A stretch of 17,880 nt of DNA from Bdellovibrionales bacterium (lineage in GTDB: Bacteria; Pseudomonadota; Alphaproteobacteria; UBA9219): the NCBI GenBank assembly GCA_041662785.1, contig JBAZRW010000019.1, forward strand, positions 1-17,880, read 5' to 3'. Both the position numbers and the translations under genes were made by a program. The notes beneath the pieces were generated by a model. It was not told where the DNA came from. It searched no databases and saw nothing but the letters and a program-made list of their open reading frames with translations. Positions 1 through 7,228 of the stretch are shown here, one piece after another; within the stretch, counting starts at the first letter, position 1, and the number at the start of each line of letters is the position of its first letter.

Positions 1-94
1 TCGATAGATCGAAAAACATCCACACTTCGGACAGTTTTTGTTGTGACACCTTCAAAAACTCCCTTTTCCTCAAATCTATCATAAACTTATACGA

Positions 95-125
95 AATCTA
101 CCCACACCTTTTTGATCATTATGCC
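95..125. repeat. Left copy of ~30-bp inverted repeat
   Basis: This 31-base stretch with core ctacccacacc followed by tgatcattatgcc recurs in inverted orientation at 17781-17810. The two copies differ only by one extra T in the T-run of this copy. The similarity fades outside, with only a weak cg(a/tg) extension on the upstream side. The copy covers the possible start codons of the first gene (TTG at 112, ATG at 121). Its role is unknown: it could be a dispersed repeat, a shared promoter or operator block, or the end of a small element. The identity is seen directly; any function is inference. Confidence 0.75.
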
Positions 126-558
126 GCAATTTCAGCAAAAAGCTGTTGCTTTGGGGTTTTCAAAAGTTAAGTTCGGGATTGTCAATAAGGGGGAAGAAAA
201 AGGCATTTGGATTGGATGCCCCGATGTTGTTGATGGACTTCGCTGCAATCTGGCTTTGTTTGGTGATTATGCTATCAAGCCTGAAGAATATATCAGTTTT
301 GTTGAAAATGCTAATGCGCATATTGATAGATTTTGTGTTGAAAGTTTAAAGGACTTTTTGATTGAGAAAGAAGTTCCTTTTTTCTATGGCCAGAAGGGAA
401 AAATGCACATGTTTTTCCTAGAAAAGCTTTCTCAGCAGATCGAGCTTCTTTCGCTTGCCGCCGGATTTGAAAATGTCTCTGCTCCGCTTTTTCCTGTGCG
501 GCCCGGATCGCAGGGTGAAGGGTTCTATATTTCTTTAAAAAATAAGCTCGTCAGTTAA
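121..558 (+). CDS. Hypothetical protein, unrecognised
   Basis: This is an open frame of about 145 residues from the ATG at 121, or 148 residues from a TTG at 112. Neither start has a clear ribosome binding site. The product looks soluble, with no signal peptide or membrane span. It is rich in Phe, Lys and Glu, with an amphipathic middle and one Cys in each of the segments near residues 35, 45 and 75. I recognise no domain. The codon use is visibly more A/T-rich than the downstream genes, so it may be acquired or lineage-specific DNA. The frame ends in a TAA just before a good intrinsic terminator, which supports it as a real monocistronic unit. The inverted-repeat copy at 95-125 spans its start, so translation or transcription may be controlled there. 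The function is unknown. Confidence 0.6.
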   Translation: MPQFQQKAVALGFSKVKFGIVNKGEEKGIWIGCPDVVDGLRCNLALFGDYAIKPEEYISFVENANAHIDRFCVESLKDFLIEKEVPFFYGQKGKMHMFFLEKLSQQIELLSLAAGFENVSAPLFPVRPGSQGEGFYISLKNKLVS

Positions 559-560
559 GT

Positions 561-594
561 GGGGCGGTGTTTTTATGAAAACGCGCCCTTTTTT
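561..594 (+). terminator. Intrinsic terminator after first gene
   Basis: A G/C-rich inverted repeat (ggggcggtgtttt with aaaacgcgccc, short loop around tatg) is followed by a run of six T. It begins three bases after the TAA of the preceding gene. The stem is slightly imperfect, with one extra base on the 5' arm. It separates the first gene from the MBOAT cluster. Confidence 0.75.
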
Positions 595-677
595 GTTGAA
601 ATAGATTTTATTTTCCATAGTCTGATCGCCACGCATCCTTGCCCTTCTTAACAAGTGAAGGTGGAGATAAATCTTTT

Positions 678-2189
678 ATGCTCTTTAATTCCTTTCCGTT
701 CCTTTTTGGGTTTTTCCCCGTTGTCTTTCTTGGCTTTTTTCTCATCGCACGCAAGAGCCAGACAGCCGCGGGGGTGTGGCTGGGCTTGTCTTCTCTCTTT
801 TTTTATGGGTGGTGGAGTCCTCGCTATGTGCCGCTTTTGTTGGCGTCCATCCTTTTCTCTTTTGTGGTCAGCGCGGGGCTAACCTCCCCATCCCTTGGAC
901 GGCCAAGAAAAAAGCTCCTCCTTTTTGTTTCCATCTTTGTGCATTTGCTTGTTCTGGGTTTTTATAAATATGGAGCCTTTTTTCTTGGCGCGTTCCTCGG
1001 ACTAACCGGCCTGGAGGGTAGTGCTTATGCGGGCGCAGTTGCGGTCGAGCTTCCCATTGGCATTTCTTTTTATACCTTTACGCAAATTGCCTTTCTTGTG
1101 GATTGCTGGCAGGGGAAAGTGATCGAGCGAAGGCTAGATCACTATTTGCTTTTTGTGACCTATTTCCCCCACCTTATTGCGGGGCCGATTTTGCATCACG
1201 CACAAATGATGCCGCAGTTTGCCAAGGCCGATATTTACAAGCCGAGGATGGAGTGGATCGCACGGGGCGTTGTTATCTTTGTTTTTGGATTATCGAAGAA
1301 GCTGTTGATTGCTGATCCGATGTCCGTTTATGCCAATGCCCTTTTTGATCAAAAATTGGTTCTGCCAACCTTTTTTCTAAGCTGGCTTGGCACGATCTTT
1401 TATGCTTTTCAAATCTATTTCGATTTTTCCGGTTATTCGGACATGGCGATTGGGCTGTCTTTGTTTTTCGGAATCAAGCTTCCGGTAAATTTTAATTCAC
1501 CTTATAAGGCGACCAGCATTATTGATTTTTGGCGGCGGTGGCATATTTCGCTTTCAACCTTCTTGCGCGATTACCTTTACATTCCGCTGGGTGGCAATCG
1601 GTATGGCGCGGTCAGACGCTACATCAACCTTTTTATCACCATGCTTCTTGGCGGGTTGTGGCACGGGGCGGGGTGGACATTTATTCTCTGGGGCGGCTTT
1701 CATGGCCTCCTGCTGGCCATCAATCATGCTTGGCAGAAGGTGGCGAAAAGGGACGGACGCAGGCATGTTGTTGCCAAGGGGCTTTCTTGGCTTGTGACGT
1801 TTGTGTGCGTTTGTCTGGCGTGGGTTTTGTTTCGGGCAGAAACGCTTTCTCAAGCCATCGTGGTTTATAAGGGCATGCTGGGGCTTAACGGCTTGTCCCT
1901 TCCTGAATTTTTTAAAGATAAGGTTTCCTTTTTGAAGGGAGCTGCCCTTGTTGATTATTCAGGCATTTGGCAAGGGGCGCAAACACAGGGAGACAGCACC
2001 TCTTTTATCTTGCTGCTGCTTGCGGGCGCGATTTGTTGGGGGGCGAAGAATTTGAACAAGGTTTCTGTTCAGGAAAATAAAGTTTCCTTTGGCGTTGGCC
2101 AGGGCGTGCTTATTGGTGGTTTGTTTTTCTTGTGCCTTCTTCATATGGCAAGTGGTGCGCCCGCCCAATTCCTCTATTTTAGGTTTTAA
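678..2189 (+). CDS. MBOAT family membrane O-acyltransferase (AlgI-like)
   Basis: This 503-residue polytopic inner-membrane protein belongs to the membrane-bound O-acyltransferase family, close to AlgI, PatA and DltB-type enzymes that move acyl groups across the membrane onto an envelope glycan or other acceptor. Family hallmarks seen: the N-terminus MLFNSFPFLFGFFPVVF; PIGISFYTFTQ near 126-136; FDFSGYSDMAIG near 248-259; FWRRWHISLSTFLRDYLYIP near 284-303; and GLWHGAGWTFILWGGFHG near 326-343, where His329 matches the catalytic histidine of the family. I chose the ATG at 678 because the family N-terminus begins there and aaggtggag lies 11 bases upstream; a TTG at 639 would add 13 uncharacteristic residues. 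It is followed after 2 bases by an SGNH-like partner, an arrangement typical of envelope acylation systems. The acceptor polymer is not identifiable here, since no alginate or teichoic genes are adjacent. Confidence 0.93.
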   Translation: MLFNSFPFLFGFFPVVFLGFFLIARKSQTAAGVWLGLSSLFFYGWWSPRYVPLLLASILFSFVVSAGLTSPSLGRPRKKLLLFVSIFVHLLVLGFYKYGAFFLGAFLGLTGLEGSAYAGAVAVELPIGISFYTFTQIAFLVDCWQGKVIERRLDHYLLFVTYFPHLIAGPILHHAQMMPQFAKADIYKPRMEWIARGVVIFVFGLSKKLLIADPMSVYANALFDQKLVLPTFFLSWLGTIFYAFQIYFDFSGYSDMAIGLSLFFGIKLPVNFNSPYKATSIIDFWRRWHISLSTFLRDYLYIPLGGNRYGAVRRYINLFITMLLGGLWHGAGWTFILWGGFHGLLLAINHAWQKVAKRDGRRHVVAKGLSWLVTFVCVCLAWVLFRAETLSQAIVVYKGMLGLNGLSLPEFFKDKVSFLKGAALVDYSGIWQGAQTQGDSTSFILLLLAGAICWGAKNLNKVSVQENKVSFGVGQGVLIGGLFFLCLLHMASGAPAQFLYFRF

Positions 2190-2191
2190 TC

Positions 2192-3175
2192 ATGAAACGT
2201 TTTTTTATCGGCCTTGGCGCAGGATTCTTTGTAACGCCTCTTTTACTTCTTGCCCTTGCCTTGGGGCTTCCTACTGAAAAAGTGGGCCCCGCCCGATGGG
2301 TTGGGGATTGCCTTAAGGTCAAACTGGCCGTGGCACGAGAAGAGGCCAAGCCGCAGATTATTATCTTATCGGGATCAAATGCTCTTTATGGGTTTTCTGC
2401 GCGCTCTATGCGTGAGCGGGCGGATCTGCGCGCTGTCAATTTGGGCATGCATGCAGGGCTTGGGCTGAAATACACCCTTTATTACGGGCTTTCTGTGGCG
2501 AAAAAGGGCGATCTTTTTGTGTTGCCGTTTGAATACGAGTTTTATGAGCCAGAGCGATACGAAGGCGCTTTGTCCCTGCAGATTTTGGCCAATGATCCGG
2601 CCTTTTTTGGGAAATTATCCCCGCCTGAGCAGTTTAAGCTTATCGCCAGCATTACCGCTTCGGAATGGATTGCTTTTGTCAGGAATAGAACCCGTCCCGA
2701 TCCGGTGGAGGGAGCGGGGTGTCGGCCAGAATCCCTGACAAAGTATGGCGACCAAACGGCTAATCAGCGTGCCGGCCTTGATAAAAAGGCTCATGCGTTA
2801 TTGGCGGCTCGACCCGCTCGCGTTTTTTCTCTTAGTGCGGAAGCCAAAGAAAACATTTTGTGGTTTAAGCGCGAGCTTGCGAAAGTCGGCGCTTCGTTCG
2901 TTTTGGCGTATCCCAACACGTTGGAACCCATTTTTAACGTTGAGGAAAACAAGGCGTTTTTGAGTGATCTTGACGCCTTTGCGGCGGCAGAGGGGATTGT
3001 CATTATCGGCCGCCCAGAAGACAGGGCGTTTTCCTTGGATCAAGCGTTCGACACGAATTATCATGTGGACAGCGTACGGCAGGAGGAAAACACAACCATT
3101 CTCCTTAAACAGCTAGGCGGGATAGATTTGCGCCCTTTTCAAGGGGCGATTGAAGAACAAAAGGATCAACGATGA
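2192..3175 (+). CDS. SGNH-like periplasmic protein, partner of MBOAT
   Basis: This 327-residue protein has one N-terminal hydrophobic segment (about residues 4-26), which acts as a signal anchor or uncleaved signal and places the rest in the periplasm. After a beta strand, the motif LSGSNALYGF (59-68) resembles block I of SGNH/GDSL hydrolases, with Ser62 at the nucleophile position. AVNLG (81-85) resembles block II. Near the C-terminus, DTNYHVDSV (287-295) resembles the D-x-x-H block of AlgX/AlgJ/DltD-like proteins. The gene starts 2 bases after the MBOAT stop and overlaps the next gene by ATGA, so it is very probably cotranscribed and coupled. By analogy with AlgI-AlgX/J and DltB-DltD pairs it would complete transfer of the acyl group to the extracytoplasmic acceptor. 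The fold assignment comes from motifs only, and the exact reaction is inferred. Confidence 0.7.
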   Translation: MKRFFIGLGAGFFVTPLLLLALALGLPTEKVGPARWVGDCLKVKLAVAREEAKPQIIILSGSNALYGFSARSMRERADLRAVNLGMHAGLGLKYTLYYGLSVAKKGDLFVLPFEYEFYEPERYEGALSLQILANDPAFFGKLSPPEQFKLIASITASEWIAFVRNRTRPDPVEGAGCRPESLTKYGDQTANQRAGLDKKAHALLAARPARVFSLSAEAKENILWFKRELAKVGASFVLAYPNTLEPIFNVEENKAFLSDLDAFAAAEGIVIIGRPEDRAFSLDQAFDTNYHVDSVRQEENTTILLKQLGGIDLRPFQGAIEEQKDQR

Positions 3176-4230
3176 AGCTGATCAAACCAACGAAACTTCA
3201 AGCGGGCGACAAGGTGGCGGCGATCACGCTGTCGTGGGGCGGTGCGGCGACGTTTCCCGACCGTTATGCGCTGGGCAAAAAAAGGCTTGAAGAAAACTTT
3301 GGTGTGCAGGTTGTGTTAACGCGCCATGCGTTGCGCGAGGCTGCGTGGATTGCCGCGAACCCCAAGGCTCGCGCCGATGATTTGATGGAGGCTTTTGCCG
3401 ATCCGCAGGTCAAAGCCATCTTTAGTATTATTGGCGGGGAGGATTCGATCCGCCTGTTGCCGTATGTTGATTTGAATGTGATTGCGCGGCATCCAAAAAT
3501 CTTTATGGGGATGTCCGACACAACAGTGACGCATTTTATGTGTTTGAAGGCTGGGCTGTCCTCTTTTTACGGCCCCTCAATTTTGGCGGACATGGATGAG
3601 AATGTTGAGGCGTTTCCTTATATGCTCGACTCTGTGCGGCGCACGTTGTTTACGTCAGAGCCATTAGGCGAGATCGCGCCATCTGACGAATGGACGGGTG
3701 AGATGCTGCCTTGGCAAGTGCCGGAAAATGCCAAGATTAAGCGTAAAAGACATAAGCCCCTTGGCTATCAGGTCTTGCAGGGCAGTGGCGTTGTTCGAGG
3801 ACCGCTGATTGGCGGGTGCATTGAGGTTCTGGATTGGCTGCGCGGGACGGCGGTTTGGCCTGTGCCGCAACAATGGGAGGGTGCGATTCTGTTTTTGGAA
3901 ACGTCCGAGGAAAACCCTACGCTCAATCAATTTACGCGCATGGTGCGGTGTTTTGCTGCGATGGGGATATTGAATTGCGTGAACGGTATTCTGTTGGGAC
4001 GGCCTATGGTCGATCCCGATCCTGCGCTGATGACCCAATACGATGTCGCGCTACAAAAGGTTGTGCGTGATGAATGCGGCCTTGCCGATCTCCCAATTAT
4101 GACGCAGCTGGATTTTGGACATAGTGCGCCTCAAATGGTGTTGCCTTATGGGGCTGAGGCTGAGATTGATTGCGAGCGCAAGGCATTTTCGATTTTGGAA
4201 TCGGGCGTTTCTGCTGCACCTGCGCCTTAG
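3172..4230 (+). CDS. S66 family serine carboxypeptidase (LdcA/MccF-like)
   Basis: This 352-residue cytosolic protein belongs to peptidase family S66, which includes LD-carboxypeptidase (removes the terminal D-Ala from murein tetrapeptides during recycling) and MccF (cleaves microcin C-type aminoacyl-nucleotides). The Ser-Glu-His triad is visible: Ser115 in MGMSDTTVTHF, Glu243 in ILFLETSEENP and His317 in DFGHSAPQMVLPYGA. SIIGGEDSIRLLPYVD (85-100) is the family block before the nucleophile. The stretch GPLIGGCIEVLDWLRGT followed by WP is more like the MccF branch than classical LdcA, so both substrates remain possible. The start is well placed, with aagga at 3161-3165 six bases upstream. The gene overlaps the SGNH gene by 4 bases and convergently overlaps prmC by 4 bases, so there is no room for a terminator between them. 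Confidence 0.9.
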   Translation: MKLIKPTKLQAGDKVAAITLSWGGAATFPDRYALGKKRLEENFGVQVVLTRHALREAAWIAANPKARADDLMEAFADPQVKAIFSIIGGEDSIRLLPYVDLNVIARHPKIFMGMSDTTVTHFMCLKAGLSSFYGPSILADMDENVEAFPYMLDSVRRTLFTSEPLGEIAPSDEWTGEMLPWQVPENAKIKRKRHKPLGYQVLQGSGVVRGPLIGGCIEVLDWLRGTAVWPVPQQWEGAILFLETSEENPTLNQFTRMVRCFAAMGILNCVNGILLGRPMVDPDPALMTQYDVALQKVVRDECGLADLPIMTQLDFGHSAPQMVLPYGAEAEIDCERKAFSILESGVSAAPAP

Positions 4231-5168
4231 CTGGCGGAGCCGCTCACGCAACGCGGGATGTCGCCTAGGTCATTGGTGATCGTGACGTTTTTGAAAGAGG
4301 CCTTTTCCATCATCGTGGCGACGTCTTGCGCCTGCCCGATGCCGACTTCAAAAAGAACGACGCCGTTCGCGTTCAGAAATTGCGGTAACAACGGAATCAA
4401 ATGGCGATAGGGATCAAGACCGTCCGTGCCGCCATCCAGCGCGGCGGCGGGATCGTGAAGGCGCACTTCGGGTTGCAGGCCGTCCATGTCGTGTGAGGGT
4501 ATATACGGCGGATTGCAAAGGATAAGGTCGAACTTTTCCTCAACGCCGTCTAGCCAATCACCGATGCGGAAAACGGCGCGGTCGTCCAGCCCAAGGCGCT
4601 GCGCGTTAAGCGCGGCCTGCTGGGCGGCGCGTGGCGCTTTGTCGATGCCAACGCCTGTCGCGGTTGGCCATTCATGAAGCAGCGAAAGAAGAAGACAGCC
4701 CGTTCCCGTGCCAAGGTCAAGAAGACGGAGAGACTTCACTCTTTCGTCATCCCGCTGAAAAGCGGGATCCAGCTGCACCGCGTCTGCGGTGCAGAAGAGT
4801 CTTGTGCCGCGCAGACGCGCGGCGCTGGATTCCGGCTTTCGCCGGAATGACGATAAAGCCACCTCAATCAGCGTTTCGCTGTCGGGGCGAGGCTCCAGCG
4901 TCGCCTCATTGAGGCCAAAGGGAAGCCCCCAAAACTCGCGGCAGCCAAGGATGCGGTGGACAGGCTCGCGAGACGCACGACGAGAGATCAAGGCGTCGAT
5001 ATTTTTAATTTCATCGTCGCCCAAAACACGTTCGCCTTGCATCAAGAGCGCGGCGCGGTCGCAGCCTAGAGCATGGGCGATTAGCAGCCGCGCATCAAGA
5101 ACGGGATTGTCGATATCCGTGGTGGCAAGGCGTTCTTGTGTGGAAAGGATTAGGGCAAAAAGTTTCAT
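4227..5168 (-). CDS. prmC: Release factor glutamine methyltransferase PrmC
   Basis: PrmC (HemK) is an S-adenosylmethionine-dependent enzyme that methylates the glutamine of the GGQ motif in release factors RF1 and RF2. Motifs seen (numbered with a GTG one codon upstream as residue 1): TLEPRPDSETLIE (91-103), the SAM-binding loop LLDLGTGTGCLLL (150-162), the substrate glutamine-binding NPPYIPS (220-226), and FEVGIGQ near the C-terminus. At 314 residues the protein is longer than the usual 275-290. The excess is a 36-codon in-frame palindromic element (residues about 107-143, bases 4745-4852) between PRPDSETLIE and DLGTGTG; removing it gives close to the E. coli length. The ATG at 5168 is preferred over the GTG at 5171; neither has a strong ribosome binding site. 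It lies downstream of prfA, which encodes its substrate. Confidence 0.95.
   Translation of the reverse strand: MKLFALILSTQERLATTDIDNPVLDARLLIAHALGCDRAALLMQGERVLGDDEIKNIDALISRRASREPVHRILGCREFWGLPFGLNEATLEPRPDSETLIEVALSSFRRKPESSAARLRGTRLFCTADAVQLDPAFQRDDERVKSLRLLDLGTGTGCLLLSLLHEWPTATGVGIDKAPRAAQQAALNAQRLGLDDRAVFRIGDWLDGVEEKFDLILCNPPYIPSHDMDGLQPEVRLHDPAAALDGGTDGLDPYRHLIPLLPQFLNANGVVLFEVGIGQAQDVATMMEKASFKNVTITNDLGDIPRCVSGSAS
4745..4852. repeat. Palindromic element inserted in frame in prmC
   Basis: This 108-base element is built from four consecutive hairpins. They are cccgct-gaaa-agcggg (4751-4766), ctgcaccgc-gtct-gcggtgcag (4773-4794), gccgcgc-agac-gcgcggc (4806-4823) and attccggc-tttc-gccggaat (4829-4848). 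The outer 28-base arms (4745-4772 and 4825-4852) are inverted copies matching at 22 of 28 positions, and both begin with cgtcat. The length is a multiple of three and no stop occurs in the prmC frame, so the element is translated into a 36-residue Arg-rich insert (FRRKPES ... LDPAFQRDDER). This resembles in behaviour the protein-coding palindromic elements known from Rickettsia. The structure is seen directly; mobility is inferred. Confidence 0.92.
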
Positions 5169-5211
5169 CACGCAGAAGCTTTTGTTAGAGCGTAATCCAT
5201 TATGTTTTGTC

Positions 5212-5340
5212 CGTCATTGCGAGGAGCCGAGCGTAAAGCGAGGCGACGCGGCAATCCATCTCTTGCCGTTTCCATAGGGGACGCTTGTAGAGATTGCAGG
5301 AGATGGATCGCCACGGGGGCTGTGCCCCCTCGCGATGACG
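5212..5340. repeat. Palindromic interspersed repeat between prfA and prmC
   Basis: This element is about 129 bases long and is bounded by cgtcattgcgagg on the left and its near-perfect inverse cctcgcgatgacg on the right (one mismatch in 13). Internal complementary parts include gcaatccatctc with gagatggatcgc (one mismatch) and a G/C hairpin ggggg-ctgtg-ccccc. This type of cgtcattgcgagg repeat is widespread in alphaproteobacterial genomes. It fills most of the 203-base gap between prfA and prmC. In the polycistronic message it would form a large hairpin that may stabilise RNA or attenuate prmC expression. I see no gene in the gap. Confidence 0.88.
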
Positions 5341-5371
5341 TGTTACTTCTTGTTTTTGTAAGCACCTTAAT

Positions 5372-6445
5372 TCACCCGTTCGCATCGGCGAGCGCGGCGA
5401 GTTTTTCGGCTTCGTCGCGTTGGATCAGGGGGTCGATGATTTCATCTAGCGCTGTTCCCGCGACGACATCGTCAATCTTATAAAGAGTCACGTCGATGCG
5501 GTGATCGCTGACGCGGCCTTGCGGGAAGTTATAGGTGCGGATGCGCTCTGACCTATCGCCCGAACCCACCTGCTCCTTACGGACGGCGGCATAGGCGCTG
5601 TCGCGCTCGGCGCGGTGCTTTTCATAGATGCGCGAGCGTAAGACTTTCATCGCCTTGGCGCGGTTCTTGATCTGTGAGCGTTCATCCTGCATCGCCACAA
5701 CAATGCCCGTTGGCAAGTGCGTAAGGCGCACCGCGCTGTCGGTTTTATTGACGTGCTGACCGCCTGCACCCGATGAGCGATAGGTGTCGATGCGTAAATC
5801 TTTGTCCTCAATCTTGACGTCGACTTCTTCCATTTCGGGCAGGACGGCGACGGTCGCGGCGGAGGTATGAACGCGGCCTTGGCTTTCCGTTTGAGGCACA
5901 CGCTGCACGCGATGCACGCCAGACTCGAACTTCAGGCGGGCAAAAACGCCCCGCCCCGTGATCAGGGCCGTGCCGTCTTTCAGGCCGCCCAGATCGTTTT
6001 CGGCCAAGTCCATGACTTCAAACCGCCAGCCGTGAAGGCCGGCATAGCGACGATACATCTCAAACAAAAGGGCGGCAAACAAAGCGGCCTCATCGCCGCC
6101 TGTGCCAGCACGAACTTCCAAAATAGCATTGCGTTCGTCGGCAATATCTTTGGGGAGCAAGAGGCGCTGCACCTGTTTTTCTAAAGCGGGGATCGCGTCC
6201 CGCAGGGTGTCGATTTCTTTCTGCGCCTCGGCACGAAAATCGGGATCGGCCAAAAGGCTTTGGGCTTCAGCCAGCTCGCCCTCGGCCTTGCGCAGCGCGA
6301 TAATGGCGTCCGCCACGGGGGACAGGTCGCCATATTCTTTGGACAGCTTCGTGAATTGATCAGCAGGCATGGAGGCCGCGCTGAGAAGTTCGCGCAGCTC
6401 ATCTTGCCGTGATAGCACGCGGTCATAGGTTTGGATGAGAGACAT
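5372..6445 (-). CDS. prfA: Peptide chain release factor 1 (RF1)
   Basis: RF1 recognises UAA and UAG stop codons in the ribosomal A site and triggers peptide release. From the ATG at 6445 the protein has 357 residues, the normal RF1 length. The codon-recognition segment HRVQRVPQTESQGRVHTS contains the P-x-T tripeptide (PQT, residues 184-186), which marks RF1 rather than RF2. The catalytic loop SSGAGGQHVNKTDSAVRL contains GGQ at 228-230, the glutamine methylated by PrmC. RAGTGGDEAALFA and the C-terminal IDVTLYKIDDVVAG block also match the family. A TTG at 6481 would add 12 residues with no family support and no ribosome binding site, so I prefer the ATG. It sits upstream of prmC, with a palindromic repeat between them. 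Confidence 0.97.
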   Translation of the reverse strand: MSLIQTYDRVLSRQDELRELLSAASMPADQFTKLSKEYGDLSPVADAIIALRKAEGELAEAQSLLADPDFRAEAQKEIDTLRDAIPALEKQVQRLLLPKDIADERNAILEVRAGTGGDEAALFAALLFEMYRRYAGLHGWRFEVMDLAENDLGGLKDGTALITGRGVFARLKFESGVHRVQRVPQTESQGRVHTSAATVAVLPEMEEVDVKIEDKDLRIDTYRSSGAGGQHVNKTDSAVRLTHLPTGIVVAMQDERSQIKNRAKAMKVLRSRIYEKHRAERDSAYAAVRKEQVGSGDRSERIRTYNFPQGRVSDHRIDVTLYKIDDVVAGTALDEIIDPLIQRDEAEKLAALADANG

Positions 6446-6511
6446 GCCGTCATAAGTGGCTTTTGGTGGTTTGAAAATCAAGGAAAATAAGTTTTTGGCT
6501 TGCTATTAACC

Positions 6512-6543
6512 AACTAGTTTGATAAACTAGTTTGATCATCAAA
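6512..6543 (+). promoter_or_regulatory. Palindromic operator of toxin-antitoxin pair
   Basis: Two palindromes lie just upstream of the antitoxin gene: aactagttt-gat-aaactagtt (6512-6532, perfect 9-base arms) and tttgat-c-atcaaa (6531-6543, perfect 6-base arms). The unit aactagtttgat is also repeated in tandem (6512-6523 and 6525-6536). Phd-type antitoxins bind such palindromes to repress their own operon, so this is the likely autoregulatory operator. The symmetry is seen directly; binding is inferred. Confidence 0.7.
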
Positions 6544-6562
6544 ATACCAAGGGGAGAGCGGC

Positions 6563-6808
6563 ATGATTACTGTAGGATCGTTTGAAGCTAAAACTCATCT
6601 TGCCGCGCTTTTGGATCGTGTCGCGGCGGGGGAAGAGATCGCCATCTCGCGGCGCGGCAAGATCGTTGCACGCCTTGTTCCCGACGCGGCAGCAGAGACA
6701 AAGAAAATGTCGGCGGCTGAGGTTATCGCGGGGCTGAAAGAAAATCGTAAAGGGACAAGCCTTGGCGGCATTTCGTGGAAAGAACTGCGTGATGAGGGGC
6801 GGCGGTGA
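6563..6808 (+). CDS. Phd/YefM-family antitoxin
   Basis: This 81-residue antitoxin has an N-terminal Phd/YefM DNA-binding fold: MITVGSFEAKTHLAALLDRV, then GEEIAISRRGKIVARLVP, which matches the beta hairpin typical of the family. The C-terminal part from about residue 50 (AAEVIAGLKENRKGTSLGG and beyond) is the flexible toxin-neutralising segment. The start at 6563 has ggggag at 6551-6556, six bases upstream. The last four bases overlap the GTG start of the PIN toxin, giving translational coupling. It should neutralise the downstream toxin and repress the operon through the palindromes at 6512-6543. Confidence 0.92.
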   Translation: MITVGSFEAKTHLAALLDRVAAGEEIAISRRGKIVARLVPDAAAETKKMSAAEVIAGLKENRKGTSLGGISWKELRDEGRR

Positions 6809-7227
6809 GTGGGTTTGTTTTAGACTGTTCTGTTGCAATCGCGTGGGTGATTGAAGCCGAGGCGACAGCGGAGACAGACGCGTTGATGGCAAGAGCAAGT
6901 ATGGGCGGCGTTTTTGTTCCTGAGCTTTGGCCGATTGAAACGGCGAATGTCCTTCTTCAAGCGGTAAAACGCAAACGCCTTACGGAGGAGCAGGCACAAG
7001 CGAACCGCACCATGCTTGGGGCTATGCCGATCATTGTAGAAGAAGGGATGGCTCTTCGCGCTTGGGACGAAATTATGCCCCTTGCACAGCGCGAGAATCT
7101 CACCGTCTATGATGCCGTTTATCTTGACTTGGCGATGCGCAAAAGGCTGCCGTTAGCAAGCCTTGATAAGGCTCTGCGCGAGGCGGCGGGTCGAAACGGG
7201 ATCGCCGTGTTGCCAAAGAAAATATAG
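6805..7227 (+). CDS. vapC: PIN-domain ribonuclease toxin (VapC-like)
   Basis: This 140-residue PIN-domain protein would be an Mg2+-dependent endoribonuclease that cuts RNA when freed from its antitoxin. The four acidic active-site residues are present: Asp7 (FVLDCSVAIAW), Glu45 (PELWPIETANVL), Asp103 (LTVYDAVYLDLA) and Asp121 (PLASLDKAL), so the enzyme looks intact. It starts at a GTG overlapping the antitoxin stop by 4 bases (gtga). It ends one base before the convergent ispG stop. The RNA target cannot be read from the sequence. Family members cut tRNA anticodon loops, rRNA or mRNA. Confidence 0.93.
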   Translation: MSGFVLDCSVAIAWVIEAEATAETDALMARASMGGVFVPELWPIETANVLLQAVKRKRLTEEQAQANRTMLGAMPIIVEEGMALRAWDEIMPLAQRENLTVYDAVYLDLAMRKRLPLASLDKALREAAGRNGIAVLPKKI

Positions 7228-7228
7228 G

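Noticed and set aside
1..120. DnaA-box-like words (acatccaca, and tgtgggtag at the other end) suggesting a replication origin
   Set aside because: Each differs from TTATCCACA by two bases, they are not clustered, and no origin-linked genes are present.
5168..5365. A 65-codon minus-strand frame whose TGA overlaps the prmC ATG (tgatg), as if translationally coupled
   Set aside because: Most of its sequence is the palindromic repeat at 5212-5340, there is no ribosome binding site, and the overlap is probably coincidence.
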